DNA of 64,000 nt from Mycolicibacterium thermoresistibile (GTDB lineage: Bacteria > Actinomycetota > Actinomycetes > Mycobacteriales > Mycobacteriaceae), in the NCBI RefSeq assembly GCF_900187065.1, contig NZ_LT906483.1:2790001-2854000 (forward strand), read 5' to 3'. The translations under genes were made by a program, and so were the position numbers. Below, one piece after another: positions 37,573 to 45,953 of this stretch (the first letter of the stretch is position 1; each line of letters opens with the position of its first letter). The notes beneath the pieces were generated by a model that saw only the letters and a program-made list of their open reading frames with translations, did not search any database and was not told where the DNA came from.

Positions 37573-38205
37573 TCACGGCTGCCCGGGTTTGAGCCGGACG
37601 CACAGCGCCTCCCCGTCGGCGAGCACGGTGGCGCCGTCGAGCAGCCGGCCGGTGACGAAGGTCTTGCGGCCTTCGATCCGGTCGATCTGGGCGCTCACCT
37701 GCAGCGGCCGCTCGATCGGCGCGATCTTGCGGTAGTCGACGTGCAGGTACGCGGTGCGCTGGTACCGGTTCCCGGTGAGGGTGGCGGCGGTGTAGCCGAG
37801 CAGCGAGTCGAACAGCAGCGACACCGCACCGCCGTGGGCCGCCCCGTTGCGGCCGAGGTGGAAGCGCCGGAACCGGGTGGTGCCGACGACGCGGTCGTCG
37901 GACCGCCGCACGTCCAGCGGCACCGACAGCACATTGCCGCGGTTGGGCAGATCCAGCCGCCGCCCCGACGGCGACGTCCACTCATCCGCCCAGTACGGCT
38001 GCAGCAGTTCGTTGACCGCCTCGACCATCGCGGCGGCCCGGCTGATCACCTCATCGGGGGCGTCGGCGGCGCGGGCGTGGTCCTGCAGTGTGCGCACCGC
38101 CTCGATGAACCGGCCGTAGTCGGGGCCGCCGCGGGTGGTGGGCTCCGACGGTTTGAATCCACCGCCCGGATGCGCACCGACGGGGTGTCTGTCTGCGGAT
38201 TCCAT
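37573..38205 (-). CDS. PaaI/hot-dog-fold thioesterase-like protein
   Basis: 210 residues from ATG 38205. C-terminal hot-dog domain with the hallmark HLGRNGAAHGGAVSLLFDSLLG, where the Asn/His/Gly stretch and the following Asp are the catalytic region of PaaI-like acyl-CoA thioesterases. The YLHVDYRKIAPIERPLQV strand pair follows. The first 80 residues are helical and non-conserved. A longer opening upstream is not supported. It follows the TIGR02611 gene by 26 bases in the direction of transcription. Confidence 0.83.
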   Translation of the reverse strand: MESADRHPVGAHPGGGFKPSEPTTRGGPDYGRFIEAVRTLQDHARAADAPDEVISRAAAMVEAVNELLQPYWADEWTSPSGRRLDLPNRGNVLSVPLDVRRSDDRVVGTTRFRRFHLGRNGAAHGGAVSLLFDSLLGYTAATLTGNRYQRTAYLHVDYRKIAPIERPLQVSAQIDRIEGRKTFVTGRLLDGATVLADGEALCVRLKPGQP

Positions 38206-38283
38206 ACTCGCCGCAGCGTAGCCAACCCGCATTCGGGCCCGGGATTTGGCATGGTGACGGCGTGAAGCTCGGCAATCTGGTCT

Positions 38284-38550
38284 GTGAGTTGGGTTTTCGC
38301 CACCACGATAGGACCGTTCGAGACGACCCGGTTGCTGACGATCCTGCTCACCGAGTCGTTGCCGGTGGTGGTGGTGGTGGAGGGCCGGCCCCGCGAGGAG
38401 GTGATCGGCGACCTGTTGCCCGCGGGGCTGGACTGGTGGGCGGCGCTGCTGCCGTTGCCGGCGGTCGCGGCGATCTGGGCGATCGAGGCGTGGCGGCTCG
38501 ACGGTTTCGCCCATGTGCGCGAGTTCGTGGCGAAACCGACCGGCCGCTAG
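38284..38550 (+). CDS. Putative small membrane protein
   Basis: 88-residue open frame from GTG 38284 with two hydrophobic stretches (LLTILLTESLPVVVVV and WWAALLPLPAVAAIWAIEAW) and a basic C-terminus. No ribosome site stands out and no family is recognised. It converges with the pfkB-type gene, the stop codons overlapping by four bases (CTAG). Codon bias fits the genome, which is the main support. Confidence 0.5.
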   Translation: MSWVFATTIGPFETTRLLTILLTESLPVVVVVEGRPREEVIGDLLPAGLDWWAALLPLPAVAAIWAIEAWRLDGFAHVREFVAKPTGR

Positions 38551-39539
38551 TTCCGGGCCGGCGAGCGGGTGACGTCGACCGGTGGGGCGGCCTGGGCGAA
38601 GAGCCGCTCCACGTCCTCCGGCCGGCACGGCGCGGTGCCCGGTGTCAGCAGCATCGCCGACCCGGTCGCCACCCCGTAACGGACGGCGTCCGACAGCGAC
38701 CACCGTCGGCTCAGCGCCACGGTGATCCCGGCGACCATGGCGTCACCGGCGCCGACCCCGCTGAGCACCACCGGCACGTCGATCGCCTCGAACTTCTGGT
38801 CGACGTCGGCGGTCGCGAGCAGAGCGCCGTCGGCGCCGAGCGAGACGACCACCGCCTGGGTGACCCCGCGGTCGATCAGCTCGTGCGCGGCCGCGATTTG
38901 ATCGGCGGTGGTGGGGATGTCGCGGCCGACGTATTCGCGTAGTTCCCGTTTACTCGGCTTGACCAGGAACGCGCCGTAACGCACCTGGGTGAGACCGCCG
39001 CCGGAGCTGTCCAGGATGAGCAGCACCCCGAGTTCGCGGCACAGGTCGGCGACGCGCTGGTAGAAGTCGGCGGGCACCCCCGGGGGCAGGCTGCCGCTGG
39101 CGACGAGGAACTGCGCCGACGCGGCCACCTCCCGCAGCCGCTGCAGCACCGCGTCCTGTTCCTCGTGGGTGACGAACGGGCCGGGCAGCACGAACCGGTA
39201 CTGGTGTCCGGTGCTCTCCTCGTTGACCGTCAGGCTCTCGCGGGTCAGATCGGCGATCGGCACCGAGTGGTACGACACCCCGCTGTGTTCGAGCATGTCG
39301 GTGAGCAACTCGCCGGTGTGGCCGCCGATCGGGAACACCGCCGTCACCGGGGCACCCAGCACATGCGCGATGCGGGCCACGTTGATGCCACCGCCACCCG
39401 GGTCGTGGCGCACCCCGTGGCACCGCACCTTGCTGGTGTGATGCACCCGGTCGGTGGTGGTGCTGATGTCCAGGGCCGGGTTCATCGTCAACGTGACGAT
39501 CGTGGGCCGGCCGGGGTCCGATGGCGAGGTTTCCGGCAA
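38547..39539 (-). CDS. PfkB-family sugar kinase (1-phosphofructokinase-like)
   Basis: 330-residue ribokinase-fold enzyme phosphorylating fructose 1-phosphate, fructose 6-phosphate or a related sugar. The first PfkB signature region is GGGGINVARIAHVLG near residue 48, the second is the anion-hole GVGAGDAMVAGITVALS near 253 with the catalytic Asp in GAGD. The start codon is TTG 39539 with a GGAG site five bases upstream. It resembles M. tuberculosis Rv2029c, part of the DosR dormancy regulon, and here it also lies among dormancy-type genes (universal stress protein, hibernation factor). No DosR box was found in front of it. Confidence 0.87.
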   Translation of the reverse strand: MPETSPSDPGRPTIVTLTMNPALDISTTTDRVHHTSKVRCHGVRHDPGGGGINVARIAHVLGAPVTAVFPIGGHTGELLTDMLEHSGVSYHSVPIADLTRESLTVNEESTGHQYRFVLPGPFVTHEEQDAVLQRLREVAASAQFLVASGSLPPGVPADFYQRVADLCRELGVLLILDSSGGGLTQVRYGAFLVKPSKRELREYVGRDIPTTADQIAAAHELIDRGVTQAVVVSLGADGALLATADVDQKFEAIDVPVVLSGVGAGDAMVAGITVALSRRWSLSDAVRYGVATGSAMLLTPGTAPCRPEDVERLFAQAAPPVDVTRSPARN

Positions 39540-39640
39540 GGTCTCCGCCCTATCGCTGCTGTGTCGGTCGTCGGGGGTCGGTCAGATCGAGAGTCGGATG
39601 ACTCGACCCTATAAGCCCCCGAACCAGCGGGTGCGACGGT

Positions 39641-40132
39641 CTAGCGTCCGGCGGTGTGCCACACCCGCATGTCCGGCTGCGACCTCTCCACCGGGGTCAG
39701 CAGCACCACCAGCCACGTCACGGTGAGCACCACCACCGCGACCGTGCACAACACCGTCCACACCAGCGGATCGGGCGCCGGGGTGGTGCGGTGCCACCAC
39801 AGCGCCGCCATCCCCGTCACGCTGCCCACCCAGCAGATGATCACCGCCGCACAACACCACCGGAACCGGCGCTTGCGCAGCGCGACCGCCGAGAGGAACG
39901 CGGCCAGCAGCAGCACCGCCGTCGTCGCGGGCAGCACTGCCCCGCCACCGTGGGCCACCGGATGGATCGCGCCGGCACTCCACCACCGCGCCACCGCGGC
40001 CACCGCGAGCACGCCGACCGCCCACGTGGCGGCGATCCGCCACGCCCGTGTGATCTTGATCTCCTGCAGTACCCGCCGTTCGATACCGCGCAGCGTGTTC
40101 TCGATGTAGGCGTCTTGCCGCCCAGTACTCAC
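39641..40132 (-). CDS. Four-helix membrane protein linked to sigC, unknown
   Basis: 163 residues from GTG 40132 with an excellent GAGGAG site five bases before it. An amphipathic, cytoplasmic first 30 residues (ENTLRGIERRVLQEIKITRAWR) precede four hydrophobic helices. No named family recognised. It lies 76 bases downstream of sigC on the same strand, so it may be in the sigC transcription unit. Confidence 0.72.
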   Translation of the reverse strand: MSTGRQDAYIENTLRGIERRVLQEIKITRAWRIAATWAVGVLAVAAVARWWSAGAIHPVAHGGGAVLPATTAVLLLAAFLSAVALRKRRFRWCCAAVIICWVGSVTGMAALWWHRTTPAPDPLVWTVLCTVAVVVLTVTWLVVLLTPVERSQPDMRVWHTAGR

Positions 40133-40208
40133 CCGAACTCCTCGTGCTCGCTCTGTCCCACTACGGAGGCAGGCGCTTACCTGTCAATTTCTCGTTCCAG
40201 CCCTGCTC

Positions 40209-40760
40209 TCAGCCGGTACGGTCGACCGGCCTGGCCTGCTGGAGCAGATCGTCGCGGGCCCGGGCGACCCGGGAACGGATCGTGCCCACCGCGCAGCCGC
40301 ACACCTCGGCCGCCTCGGCGTAGGACAACCCGAGCACCTGGGTCAGCAGCAGGGCGTGTCGCCGGTCGGTGTCGAGCCCGTCGAGCAGCAACTTGATCTC
40401 GACGATGTCCTCGAACCGCCCGTCGGGGCGGCGCTTGTCGAGGACCGTGTGCACGTCGACGGCATAGCTGGTGCGGGGCCGGCTCTGGTTGTGCCGAATC
40501 TGGTCGACGACCACCCGCCGGGCGATCGACAGCAGCCAGGTGCGCGCCGAGGATCGGCCGTTGAACTTCGGCAGGGACCGGATCGCTCGCAGGAACGTCT
40601 CCTGGGTCAGGTCGTCCGCGCTGCCGGGATCGGCCAGGTAGGCGACCGTGCGCCAGACATCCCGCTGGGTCGCCCGGATGAACTGTTCCAGCGCCGCCGG
40701 GTCACCCCGACCGGCGGCCAGCGCGAGCCGGGTGACCCGGTCGTCGTCACGCAAACCCAC
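40209..40760 (-). CDS. sigC: ECF RNA polymerase sigma factor SigC
   Basis: Alternative sigma factor of 183 residues. Region 2 is seen in [20 protein letters not shown] and [20 protein letters not shown]; region 4 in [20 protein letters not shown] followed by [11 protein letters not shown]. The region 4 '[18 protein letters not shown]' is nearly the SigC sequence of M. tuberculosis (Rv2069). GTG 40760 starts the gene. In M. tuberculosis SigC has no adjacent anti-sigma gene, whereas here a zinc-finger membrane protein lies directly upstream, 66 bases away on the same strand. Confidence 0.9.
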   Translation of the reverse strand: MGLRDDDRVTRLALAAGRGDPAALEQFIRATQRDVWRTVAYLADPGSADDLTQETFLRAIRSLPKFNGRSSARTWLLSIARRVVVDQIRHNQSRPRTSYAVDVHTVLDKRRPDGRFEDIVEIKLLLDGLDTDRRHALLLTQVLGLSYAEAAEVCGCAVGTIRSRVARARDDLLQQARPVDRTG

Positions 40761-40826
40761 GCGCCGACCCTATGCGATCGGTGACCGGACCCCGGCGCCC
40801 GGTCGGGCCGGCGGCCCTGCCGCCCC

Positions 40827-41594
40827 TCACGCCGCCGACCTGTTGACCGGCCACAGATGGCGTCGCCCCGTGGGTTCGAGGTCACCCGGTCCGGACGGAT
40901 CCTCGACCGGCTCGGCCTCCCCCGCGCCGTCCGGCAGCCCGATGGAGCCGTCCCACGGATCGCCCGGGTCACGCTGGGCCCGCCAGACCAGCAGCGCCAG
41001 CACGGTGCCCAGTACCACCGGCAGATGGCTGAGCACCCGCGCCGGGGTGACCAGGCCGGCCAGCCAGTCGGCGATGACGTAGACGGTCAGCGCGACGGTG
41101 AACACCGTCGACACCCCGGCCAGACCGGTCGCGGCGACGGGCCGGACCGCGGCGGCGATCATCACCGCGCCGAGAGCCAACGACCAGGCGGTGGACTCGT
41201 TCAACAGGTGCACACCCTGGTGGGCGCCGTGATGCGTCCCGTGATGCGCGAGCATCCCGAAGTTGGTCCCGGTGGCCTGCGCGACGCCCAATGCCAGTTG
41301 CAGCACCCCCACCACCCCCAGCGCCCAGCGCGGCCACGGCACCCGGACCGGACGGGTCAACACCGGGATGCGCGGGAGGCGCCGCCGGTTCCGCGGCGCC
41401 GGTGCGAGACCGATCGCCGAGCGGGTCGCACCGGCCAACCGCCGGATCTCCGCGGCCTGCCGGGACACCAGCAGATACCAGGCGGCGCAGGCCTGACACG
41501 ATTCGAGATGTTCGTCGACCCGGGCGGGCGGCACCGGTTCCTGTTCGTTGTCGATCCGCGCCGACAACGCCTCACGCGCGACATGACAGTCCAT
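40827..41594 (-). CDS. Zinc-finger (zf-HC2) membrane protein, candidate anti-sigma factor for SigC
   Basis: 255 residues. The N-terminal ZAS-type motif H29-x3-C33-x2-C36 (DEHLESCQACAAWY) with C3/H4 upstream is the zinc-binding anti-sigma signature. A Pro/Arg-rich linker leads to about five transmembrane helices. Between the first two lies an external loop with six histidines in thirteen residues (117-129), a likely metal-binding patch. It precedes sigC in the same direction. Anti-sigma function is inferred from motif and position; the metal patch suggests sensing of copper or zinc. Confidence 0.78.
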   Translation of the reverse strand: MDCHVAREALSARIDNEQEPVPPARVDEHLESCQACAAWYLLVSRQAAEIRRLAGATRSAIGLAPAPRNRRRLPRIPVLTRPVRVPWPRWALGVVGVLQLALGVAQATGTNFGMLAHHGTHHGAHQGVHLLNESTAWSLALGAVMIAAAVRPVAATGLAGVSTVFTVALTVYVIADWLAGLVTPARVLSHLPVVLGTVLALLVWRAQRDPGDPWDGSIGLPDGAGEAEPVEDPSGPGDLEPTGRRHLWPVNRSAA

Positions 41595-41784
41595 ACCCTC
41601 ATAGTCGGCGCCGGGCCGCAGTTGGTTCCCGGCGGTCCGGCTGTGCCCGGCGGAACACGCCGCCGAAGTTGTGAGATAGCGCTCAGTCGAGGAACTTCCG
41701 GGGGCTTCATCCGACAGCTACGGGTGGGACCGGCAGGGTCCGCGCCGGGGCAACCGCACCGGCCCACCGACAGTAAGGGAGCAG

Positions 41785-42423
41785 ATGAAGTCCGTCAGAC
41801 GTCGAGTATGGATCGCGTTATCACTGGCCGTGGCAATGCTTTTCGCGGGAGCGCCGGTCGCCCACGGCGGCTTGGACAATGAGCTGTCGCTGGTCGACGG
41901 GCAGGACCGGACGCTGACGGTGCAGCAGTGGGACACCTTCCTCAACGGGGTGTTTCCGCTGGACCGCAACCGGCTGACCCGGGAGTGGTTCCACTCCGGC
42001 CGCGCCAAGTACCGCGTCGAGGGACCCGGCGCCGAGGACTTCGAGGGCACCCTGGAACTGGGCTATCAGATCGGGTTCCCGTGGTCGCTGGGCGTGGGCA
42101 TCAACTTCAGCTACACCACCCCCAACATCCTCATCGACGGCGGCGACATCACCGGCCCGCCGTTCGGGCTGGACTCGGTGATCACCCCGAACCTGTTCCC
42201 GGGGGTGTCGATCTCGGCGGACCTGGGCAACGGTCCGGGCATCCAGGAGGTCGCCACGTTCTCCGTCGACGTGGCCGGCCCCGAGGGCGGGGTCGCGGTG
42301 TCCAACGCCCACGGCACCGTCACCGGTGCGGCCGGCGGGGTACTGCTGCGGCCGTTCGCCCGGCTGATCGCCTCCACCGGCGACAGCGTCACCACCTACG
42401 GCGAACCCTGGAACATGAACTGA
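41785..42423 (+). CDS. MspA-type outer-membrane porin
   Basis: Octameric mycomembrane channel for small hydrophilic solutes. 212 residues: a 28-residue signal peptide (MKSVRRRVWIALSLAVAMLF, cut after PVAHG) and a 184-residue mature chain, exactly the MspA length. The mature protein is almost identical to M. smegmatis MspA. The constriction loop reads I-D-G-G-D at mature 89-93 where MspA has I-D-D-G-D, so Asp91 is replaced by Gly while Asp90 is kept. ATG 41785 follows AAGGGAG. Slow-growing pathogens lack this family, supporting a rapid grower. Confidence 0.95.
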   Translation: MKSVRRRVWIALSLAVAMLFAGAPVAHGGLDNELSLVDGQDRTLTVQQWDTFLNGVFPLDRNRLTREWFHSGRAKYRVEGPGAEDFEGTLELGYQIGFPWSLGVGINFSYTTPNILIDGGDITGPPFGLDSVITPNLFPGVSISADLGNGPGIQEVATFSVDVAGPEGGVAVSNAHGTVTGAAGGVLLRPFARLIASTGDSVTTYGEPWNMN

Positions 42424-42590
42424 ATCAGGGACCAATGGCCCTGCCGGTCCGATCAGACACCACCTAACTTGATGTATGCCCGGGCGCGGGCGGCGAACGG
42501 GGGGTGCGCCACCCGCGCCCGGCTCCACGTCGGCCCGGTGCGCATCGTGGCATCGTCCCGTAGCGTGGAAAGCGATTTCCGGGGGCGGCA

Positions 42591-43253
42591 ATGCGGAACA
42601 TCTACCACGAGCAACTCGATTCGCTCGGCAAGGAACTGGCCCGGGCGTGCGGGCTGGCCGGACGGGCGATGGCCCGCGCCACCCGCGCGCTGCTCGAGGC
42701 CGATCTCGCCGAGGCCGAAGGCGTCATCACCGATCACCGCGAGATCGCCGCGGTGAGCAGCCGTGCGGAGTCCACCGCGGTGTCGCTGCTGGCGCTGCAG
42801 CAGCCGGTGGCCGGTGAACTCCGTGCGATCGTGTCCTGCCTGAAACTGGCGTCCGACATCGATCGGATGGGCGGGCTGGCGGTGCACGTCGCCAAGATCG
42901 CCCGCCGGCGGCACCCCCGACCGGTGCTGCCGGAACCGATACGCCCCCTGTTCGCCGAGATGGGCCGGGTCGCCGAGGAGATCAGCACCACGGCGCGCGA
43001 CGTGTTGCTCTCCGGTGACGCCGAGACGGGAGCCCAGCTGCGCCAGCACGACGACGCGATGGACGACCTGCACGACCGGCTGTACGAGCAGATCCTCGAC
43101 GACTGGCCGTACGGGGTGCAGGCCGGTGTCGACGCGGCGCTGCTCGGCCGGTTCTACGAACGGTTCGCCGACCATGCCGTCGAGATCGGCCGGCGGGTGG
43201 TGTTCGAGGTGACCGGAACCCTGCCGCCGGAACAGGAAGTGTCCACCTACTGA
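42591..43253 (+). CDS. PhoU-family phosphate-signalling protein
   Basis: 220-residue protein of two tandem three-helix PhoU repeats (residues 5-95 and 115-210), each with the conserved E-x2-A-D-x2-R-x-like metal-binding motif ([18 protein letters not shown] and [20 protein letters not shown]). PhoU proteins link the Pst phosphate transporter to the SenX3-RegX3-type two-component system. Here it stands alone, away from pst genes, and probably is one of several copies. ATG 42591; no strong ribosome site. Confidence 0.9.
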   Translation: MRNIYHEQLDSLGKELARACGLAGRAMARATRALLEADLAEAEGVITDHREIAAVSSRAESTAVSLLALQQPVAGELRAIVSCLKLASDIDRMGGLAVHVAKIARRRHPRPVLPEPIRPLFAEMGRVAEEISTTARDVLLSGDAETGAQLRQHDDAMDDLHDRLYEQILDDWPYGVQAGVDAALLGRFYERFADHAVEIGRRVVFEVTGTLPPEQEVSTY

Positions 43254-43281
43254 GGCCGGCTACCGGTCTCGGCTGTCGGTC

Positions 43282-44205
43282 TCAGCGCGCCACGATCACC
43301 GGGGTCGTCACGGCGTTGACCACCGCGCGGCTCACCGAGCCGAGCAGCATGCCGGTGAATCCGCCGCGTCCGCGACTGCCGACCACCACCAGTTGCGCGT
43401 CCTCGGAGGCTTCCACCAGATGGCGGGCCGGTTCCGAGCCGACGATGCGCCGGTGGACGCTGACGTCGGGATAGCGTTCCCGAAAGCCGGCGAGGCGCTC
43501 GGAGAGGACCCGCTCGGCCGACTGCTGCACCGCCGAGAGTTCCAGCGTGGGGATGTCGGCGATGTCGGCGTCGCTCCAGGCGTGCAATGCGATCAGGTCG
43601 ACACCCCGGAACGACGCCTCCTCGAACGCCACCGCGGTGGCCCGCTGCGCCGACTCCGATCCGTCGATGCCGACCAGCACCGGCCGCTTGGCGAAGTCCG
43701 GGGTGTGCGGGGTGCCCTCCCGGATGACGGCCACCGGGCAGTGCGCGTGGTGCACCAGACCGCTGCTCACCGAGCCGAGCAACACCCGGCGCAGCGGTCC
43801 CTGACCGCGGCTGCCGACCGCCACCAGTTTCGCCTGCTTGGACGCGTCCACCAGGGTCGGCACCGGCGCCGCGCGGACCACGCCGGTGACCACCCGCACC
43901 GCGTCGTCGCCGGCGGGCCCCGGCCCGGCGGCCCGGGCCTCCTGGAATGCGTTCTCGGCGATCTCGGCCGAGTCCGCGAGGATCTGCCGCGCCTCGTCCT
44001 CCTGCCACTGGATCAGCGAATCGGGGATCGGGCCGGCCGGCCACACCAGCGGTGCCCCTATCGAGGTCGCGGTCATCACATGCACCAGCGTGAGCTGCAG
44101 GTTGCGCAGCGCCGCCGACCGCGCGGCCCACCGCACCGCGTCCGCGGACGCCGCGGACCCGTCCACCCCCACGACGATCCCCTCATAGGCGGCCGTACTG
44201 GACAC
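43282..44205 (-). CDS. Tandem universal stress protein (Rv2623-type)
   Basis: 307 residues with two UspA domains (about 10-155 and 165-305). Each has the ATP-binding G-x2-G-x9-G(S/T) motif: GSRGQGPLRRVLLGSVSS and GSRGRGGFTGMLLGSVSR. Close to M. tuberculosis Rv2623, a DosR-regulated growth-arrest protein. GTG 44205 was preferred to ATG 44211 because GGAGG is only one base from that ATG but seven from the GTG. No convincing DosR box precedes it. Confidence 0.92.
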   Translation of the reverse strand: MSSTAAYEGIVVGVDGSAASADAVRWAARSAALRNLQLTLVHVMTATSIGAPLVWPAGPIPDSLIQWQEDEARQILADSAEIAENAFQEARAAGPGPAGDDAVRVVTGVVRAAPVPTLVDASKQAKLVAVGSRGQGPLRRVLLGSVSSGLVHHAHCPVAVIREGTPHTPDFAKRPVLVGIDGSESAQRATAVAFEEASFRGVDLIALHAWSDADIADIPTLELSAVQQSAERVLSERLAGFRERYPDVSVHRRIVGSEPARHLVEASEDAQLVVVGSRGRGGFTGMLLGSVSRAVVNAVTTPVIVAR

Positions 44206-44316
44206 TGGCATGCCTCCTGCGGTCCCGCGGCCCGGAGTCACTGTCGGGCCCCTACGGATTCGACCCTAGAGCCCAAAACGGTGTCGTGGCAGCGTAACGC
44301 GGGCACACTCATCAAG

Positions 44317-44991
44317 ATGGGACCGTTTGCGAACCGACGAGAAGCGGGACGGATGCTGGCCGACCGGCTGGCGCCGCTGGCCGGCCGCGACGTCGTGGTG
44401 CTCGGCCTCCCGCGCGGTGGTGTGCCGGTGGCGTTCGAAGTGGCGCAGCGGTTGCGGGCGCCGCTGGACGTCCTGCTGGTGCGCAAACTGGGGGTGCCGT
44501 TCCACCCGGAGTTGGCGTTCGGCGCGATCGGTGAGGGCGGTGTCCGCATCCTCAACGACGCGGTGGTGCTGCAGGCGCGGCTCTCCCCCGCCGACATGGC
44601 CGGCGTGGAGCAGAAGGAAGCCGCCGAACTGGCGCGCCGCGCCGAACGGTACCGGCGGGGCCGGGCACCGGTGCCGTTGACCGGGCGGACCGCGGTGGTC
44701 GTCGACGACGGACTGGCCACCGGGGCGACCGCCAAGGCCGCCTGTCAGGTCGCCCGGGCGCAGGGCGCCGGACAGGTGGTGCTGGCCGTGCCGATCGGGG
44801 CCCGCGACACCGTCGCCGAGTTGTCCCGGTACGCCGACGAGGTGGTCTGCCTGTACTCACCCGAGGTGTACTACGCGGTGGGCCAGGGGTACCGGGACTT
44901 CTCGCAGACCTCCGACGAGGAGGTGGTGCGGTTGCTCGACGAGGCGCAGCGCCAGTCCGGTGCCGCGCCAACCGATTCCGACCCGCGGTGA
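44317..44991 (+). CDS. Phosphoribosyltransferase-domain protein
   Basis: 224 residues. The PRPP loop VVVDDGLATGATAKAA near residue 123 is the type I PRTase motif, preceded by VVLGLPRGGVPVAFEVAQ near 25. The domain matches the N-terminal part of dormancy-regulon proteins such as Rv2030c and of Rv0571c. The likely substrate is unknown. ATG 44317 lacks a good ribosome site; an in-frame GTG at 44281 would add 12 residues. It diverges from the universal stress protein gene. Confidence 0.85.
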   Translation: MGPFANRREAGRMLADRLAPLAGRDVVVLGLPRGGVPVAFEVAQRLRAPLDVLLVRKLGVPFHPELAFGAIGEGGVRILNDAVVLQARLSPADMAGVEQKEAAELARRAERYRRGRAPVPLTGRTAVVVDDGLATGATAKAACQVARAQGAGQVVLAVPIGARDTVAELSRYADEVVCLYSPEVYYAVGQGYRDFSQTSDEEVVRLLDEAQRQSGAAPTDSDPR

Positions 44992-45021
44992 GCGTCCGGT
45001 GCGGGTTTGCCGCCGGGCGGC

Positions 45022-45789
45022 TCAGGCGTCGGCGGGAGTGAGCAGCCCGTAGTGCCCGTCGTAGCGGTGGTAGAGCACGTTGCCGCGGCCCGACTCGGCT
45101 TCCACGAAGTACAGGAACGGCACCCCGAGCATGTTCATCCGCTCCGTGGCTTCGTCCACGGTCAGCTTCGGGGCCGGGTGCGGGCTGATCGACACCTCCA
45201 CGGTGTGCGGAGCGAGTTCCTCCGGGCTGGTGGGGGTGATCTGCGCGATCCGGTAGCCCTCGTCGTCGTGGTAGAGGACGCAGTCCTGCCCGGTGCCCTT
45301 CTCGGTGAACAGGTGGAAGTCGTAGTCGAGCAGCTCCATCTCGGTCACCGCCTCGTCGAGGGTGGCGGTGGCCAGCGTGTAGGACTTGCGGCGGATGATC
45401 TGCCGCTCCTCCTTGGCCCGTGGGAAGAAGCTCGGGCGGTGTAGCGGGCGGGGCTGCTCCCGTTTGGCCTCCCATTTGCCGGTGATCCGGTCGATCTGCA
45501 GACGCAGACGATCCTCGAGGCGGTCCACCGCCTCACGGACGTTGTCACCCTCCACCTGGGCCCGGATGAACCTGCCGCCGACGTTGATGTTGGCCTGCGC
45601 GACGACGGGCCGCTCCGGTGACCCGTCCTGGTGGCGGGTGAGCCTGACCCGGGCGTGCAGGATCGGCCGGCGGGTGTACTTGTTCAGCCCGCCGAGCTTG
45701 CTCCGCACGTAATCCTCGGCGCCGGGCATGGTGCCCTGCGTCGAGATCTCGATGTCGAATGCCTGGGTCACGTCCGCAGTATCAGCCAT
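45022..45789 (-). CDS. hpf: Long-form ribosome hibernation promoting factor
   Basis: 255-residue RafH/HPF-type factor that dimerises or stabilises inactive ribosomes in starvation or hypoxia. The N-terminal S30AE domain spans about 10-105 (LNKYTRRPILHARVRLTRHQ, GGRFIRAQVEGDNVREAVDR); a second S30AE_C-like domain spans about 130-255 with two copies of the motif seen in YHDDEGYRIAQI and FLYFVEAESGRGNVLYHRYD. It resembles M. tuberculosis Rv0079, a DosR-regulon member. A DosR-box-like site lies 35 bases before ATG 45789. It is followed on the other side by divergent small membrane-protein genes. Confidence 0.88.
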   Translation of the reverse strand: MADTADVTQAFDIEISTQGTMPGAEDYVRSKLGGLNKYTRRPILHARVRLTRHQDGSPERPVVAQANINVGGRFIRAQVEGDNVREAVDRLEDRLRLQIDRITGKWEAKREQPRPLHRPSFFPRAKEERQIIRRKSYTLATATLDEAVTEMELLDYDFHLFTEKGTGQDCVLYHDDEGYRIAQITPTSPEELAPHTVEVSISPHPAPKLTVDEATERMNMLGVPFLYFVEAESGRGNVLYHRYDGHYGLLTPADA

Positions 45790-45795
45790 GCCCAA

Positions 45796-45801
45796 TTTCT
45801 A
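45796..45801 (-). promoter_or_regulatory. -10 candidate for hpf
   Basis: TAGAAA on the coding strand, 22 bases downstream of the DosR-box-like site at 45824-45838, the distance expected if an activator overlaps the -35. Confidence 0.4.
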
Positions 45802-45823
45802 CACGCTCGGCGGGGCAGCAAAC

Positions 45824-45838
45824 AGGGTCCAAGGTCCT
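45824..45838. promoter_or_regulatory. DosR-box-like palindrome before hpf
   Basis: AGGACCTTGGACCCT on the coding strand. It matches 10 of 14 positions of the DosR consensus core GGGACTTTAGTCCC, including the GGAC and CCC half-site bases. It ends 35 bases before the hpf start, the usual location for a DosR-activated promoter. Confidence 0.5.
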
Positions 45839-45953
45839 GGTGTTTCGGCCCGGGGTGTGGAGGGCATCACAGTGCGCAGACGGCCACGACGAAGGCCGGC
45901 GCGAAAATCGGGCCGGCGCGCAAACCTGGCCGGCGCGAAATGAGGGTTGCGAC

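Noticed and set aside
39540..39640. DosR box before the PfkB gene
   Set aside because: No GGGAC-N-GTCCC-like palindrome; only unrelated GGGTC/GACCC scatter.
44249..44275. Possible DosR box (TTTGGGCTCTAGGGTCGAA, minus strand) before the universal stress protein gene
   Set aside because: Only about 9 of 20 consensus positions match and the conserved GGGAC/GTCCC halves are lacking.
43393..44316. Long open frame running through the antisense of the universal stress protein into the phosphoribosyltransferase
   Set aside because: It is the non-coding mirror of a well-supported gene; only the part from 44317 has family resemblance and was kept.
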